Source: Spisula solida
Lineage: Eukaryota; Mollusca; Bivalvia; Venerida; Mactridae
Assembly (NCBI GenBank): GCA_947247005.1
Contig: OX365955.1
Coordinates: 41,643,822-41,707,821, forward strand
Reading direction: 5' to 3'
Length of the DNA stretch: 64,000 nt
Shown here: in pieces, positions 61,796-64,000 of the stretch
How the letters are laid out: each line of letters opens with the position of its first letter
How positions within the stretch are numbered: the first letter of the stretch is position 1
Translations under genes and position numbers: made by a program
The notes under the pieces: model-generated
The model's database searches: none
Seen by the model: only the letters and a program-made list of their open reading frames with translations
What the model was told of the DNA's origin: nothing

Positions 61796-62146
61796 CATTG
61801 TATGTGTCATTTTGAGCAAAGTTGGAAATTGTCTGTGCCATTTTAGTTCTTCGAGACGCGTCTAGTTTTAACACACGTTTCAACAATCCCACCATGTTTT
61901 TACTGTCTGAAACCACTTTTATTCCTACACCGCCAATAGACGACACCACCTAAGCCAAAGTAACCGGCCGGTCAGCCAACAATTGCGTAACTTTAGCATA
62001 TATTATATTTACAGCTATATCACACTCAATATAGAGTTCATCCAATGATCGACGGTCGTAAGCAGAATTTCAGCGCGCGGTCTTTATTCGATTCAAAATC
62101 AATGTTATTGTAACCGTATGTGAGAGTTGACAGAATATTTAACGTT

Positions 62147-62186
62147 TATGGGGTTCAACCTGATCGTATGGGGTTCAACCTGATCG
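62147..62186. repeat. Private 20-bp tandem duplication
   Basis: tatggggttcaacctgatcg occurs twice head to tail here and once in the sister copies near 850 and 26323. A recent local duplication. Confidence 0.9.
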
Positions 62187-63782
62187 CTAACTGACTATAA
62201 GAAATGTAATTGTCACTAAATGAGACGCCAGTAACTGTCATTAAGGTAGTACAGGGTGTTTCAAAATATATGTTATATATGTTTCGAAAAGAATCGTTAT
62301 AATAACTTGGGTACTTGAGCTACATTCATGATAAATACATGATAAGAAAGGGTATATAAAAATTGTGTTGTATACATTTTATGTAAATAAACCATAACTG
62401 CCCCGTTGTCTAGCAACAATCTATTTATTCAAATAAAATTTATTTTATTGATTATAATTTTAACTCCATTCTCTTTAAAATTGAGATTATTCAAATGTTT
62501 TATTGCTATATTAATTTTAAGCAACGGGAAATATCATAACACAATTACCACATGTACTTCCAAAATAGTCCCTCATATTTCGTGCAAAACGTGTGGAATA
62601 ACGATTTAATGACAGTAATGTAGCTATCATATTATAGGGAGTGGTTGGGGAACAGGTCGGAAATTAAGCTTGTGGAGGATTTCAAATATCCGGATACTAA
62701 GAAATATGTCATTTCTGAAATTGACAGGCTTGGTGGATATCAACCAATCAACGATAGTAATGAAAATGATATGTATGTATGAGGTGTTTGTACTTCCAGC
62801 CTATTGACTGGTTTACTATCGGACCCGACGTTTACCGTAAAGCCTGCTCAAGTCGACAAGATTTGCGTAAACGCGTTTTGTCATAGTTTATATGTTAAGT
62901 AAAATATTTAGTAACTTTGAACGGAATTTAAAAAAACGCGTCGCAGCACCAACATAGCGACTTGTGGTGGAAAACGAAATATATATACGTACCTATGAAA
63001 CCCGTATGCAATGCTAGCAAATCAGAACAACACATAGCCATACCTGCGTTTATCCCAAACTTTGAATGTAACGCTAATATAAATAGGAATATATGAACAG
63101 CCAAAACGAGCACTAATTTGCCCATTCACGAGCAGTTAACAAGTTCTCCATATGAGTCAGAGGATATCTGGATAGGACATGGCTATCCAGCCGGGAACCT
63201 TTACATTCACCTTTCTAATGACAACAGAATATTATTCTAACAATTGAGATATTAGGACCATAATTATGATGATATCTGACTGACAGATACTTACCATGCT
63301 ATAATAGCGTTTCGTTTAATTCTAGTCATTGTCTCAAATTACATGTTACGCAAGGAACCTTGAATGAAATTCAAATATAATAGAATGCACATGATGCAAA
63401 GCACTTAAATCTTTGTTTGATTCTGTATTTAGCAATTAAACTTGACTGTATGCATTTCGTTATACGAGAAGGACACCATGACGATTACTGTTGGCATTTT
63501 ACATGCTCACTCGAAATAGGAAAGTCGTTTGTAATTTACAAAAAACATCATCATGATTTAAACAGATGCCTGTAAGGTGTAAGGTTTGTTCGTTCATATA
63601 ACACGGGGAGAATTAGGATTATTAATTTAGGATTCGACTGCGGGCATAATAATAACAACCACAGGAGACAGTAATGAATGGATGTGTATTTCAACACATT
63701 AAACTACAAGGAAGTATACGTAAGAAGGTGTTTCCCGACTGTCGTATGTCAAGGTTTCTTATTGTTATTGTTACGGTTTCAT

Positions 63783-63932
63783 ATGGTGGCTGATTTATGT
63801 CGTATTTTCGTTTTTTCGCCACAACAATGCAAAGATACGACAAAGTCGACTTTTTCGCATTGTTAGATTTCGCATTTTCGCTTTGTTCTGGCGAAAAGTT
63901 AAAGTTCGACATGGCATAAAACAGCCACCATA
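63783..63932. mobile_element. Hairpin (foldback) MITE, copy 4
   Basis: Starts atggtggctgatttatgtcg and ends acatggcataaaacagccac-ca. Arms are slightly degraded (tggcgaaaagttaaagttcg on the right). Same element as at 2543 and 3030. Confidence 0.75.
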
Positions 63933-64000
63933 CCATGTCGATTACTACGTGAGGAATGGTTTGTTGGCATTTAACATGCTCACTAGAAATTGGAAAGTCG

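Larger units (their letters stand above)
61313..64000. repeat. Module A, copy 3, cut by window end
   Basis: Very close to 1-2760, including the VNTR length (61636-61795). It has a private 20-bp tandem duplication at 62147-62186 and loses about 14 bp near 61388. It contains the hairpin element at 63783-63932. Confidence 0.85.

Noticed and set aside
1..64000. tRNA, rRNA or CRISPR features
   Set aside because: No recognisable tRNA B-box-type word (ggttcgaatcc-like), no rRNA-like conserved blocks, and the tandem repeats lack the short repeat plus unique spacer pattern of CRISPR arrays.
1..64000. Prokaryotic or organelle origin
   Set aside because: No dense coding, no operon structure, and eukaryotic-type retrotransposon and Tc1 remnants are present. 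A mitochondrial origin is excluded by the absence of any standard mitochondrial gene.

Overview
The window looks like AT-rich, non-coding DNA from an invertebrate animal. A mollusc, perhaps a bivalve, is my best guess. The basis is decayed non-LTR reverse transcriptase and Tc1-type transposase fragments, several hairpin/MITE elements, and a marked excess of the 8-mer TACATGTA. That assignment is an inference. I found no intact protein-coding gene: open frames do not exceed about 120 codons, many lack an ATG, and differences between repeated copies mostly change amino acids. I saw no tRNA, rRNA or CRISPR array.

The main structure is a mosaic of large, diverged tandem segmental duplications. 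I define modules A to I from landmarks that recur in the same order. Unit 1 is A(1-3180), B(3181-5736), C(5737-7774), D(7775-10235), E(10236-12290), F(12291-15540), G(15541-19077), H(19078-20873), I(20874-25552). The array then restarts with A(25553-28340), C(28341-30250), E(30251-32365), F(32366-33200), G(33201-36167), H(36168-37007). A third, broken unit follows: B(37008-38053), C(38054-38999), start of E(39000-39299), a foreign insert (39300-40505), F(40506-42775), foreign DNA (42776-43490), a piece of G (43491-43862) and more foreign DNA with a Tc1 remnant (43863-45945). The last unit runs C tail(45946-46140), E(46141-48160), F(48161-50640), G(50641-54420), H(54421-57111), I(57112-61312), and the array restarts with A(61313-64000). 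D is an extra copy of the first half of I, placed between two copies of a 215-bp E segment.

Because most of the window is present in two to four copies, the copies act as natural empty-site controls. They show a 624-bp TA-flanked MITE (13548-14171) with two empty sites, a 5'-truncated LINE with an 11-bp target duplication (51962-52495), a TAA-flanked Harbinger-like MITE (24260-24595), a 41-bp VNTR, and several deletion junctions with microhomology.

The most unusual signal is a set of at least thirteen 6-7 bp copy-specific insertions. Each converts a TA (in one case TG in the sister copies) into TA-CATG-TA or TA-CAATG-TA/TA-CATTG-TA. They resemble excision footprints of a TA-targeting transposon and could explain the TACATGTA excess. 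Module boundaries were found by eye and are good to about 10-50 bp.
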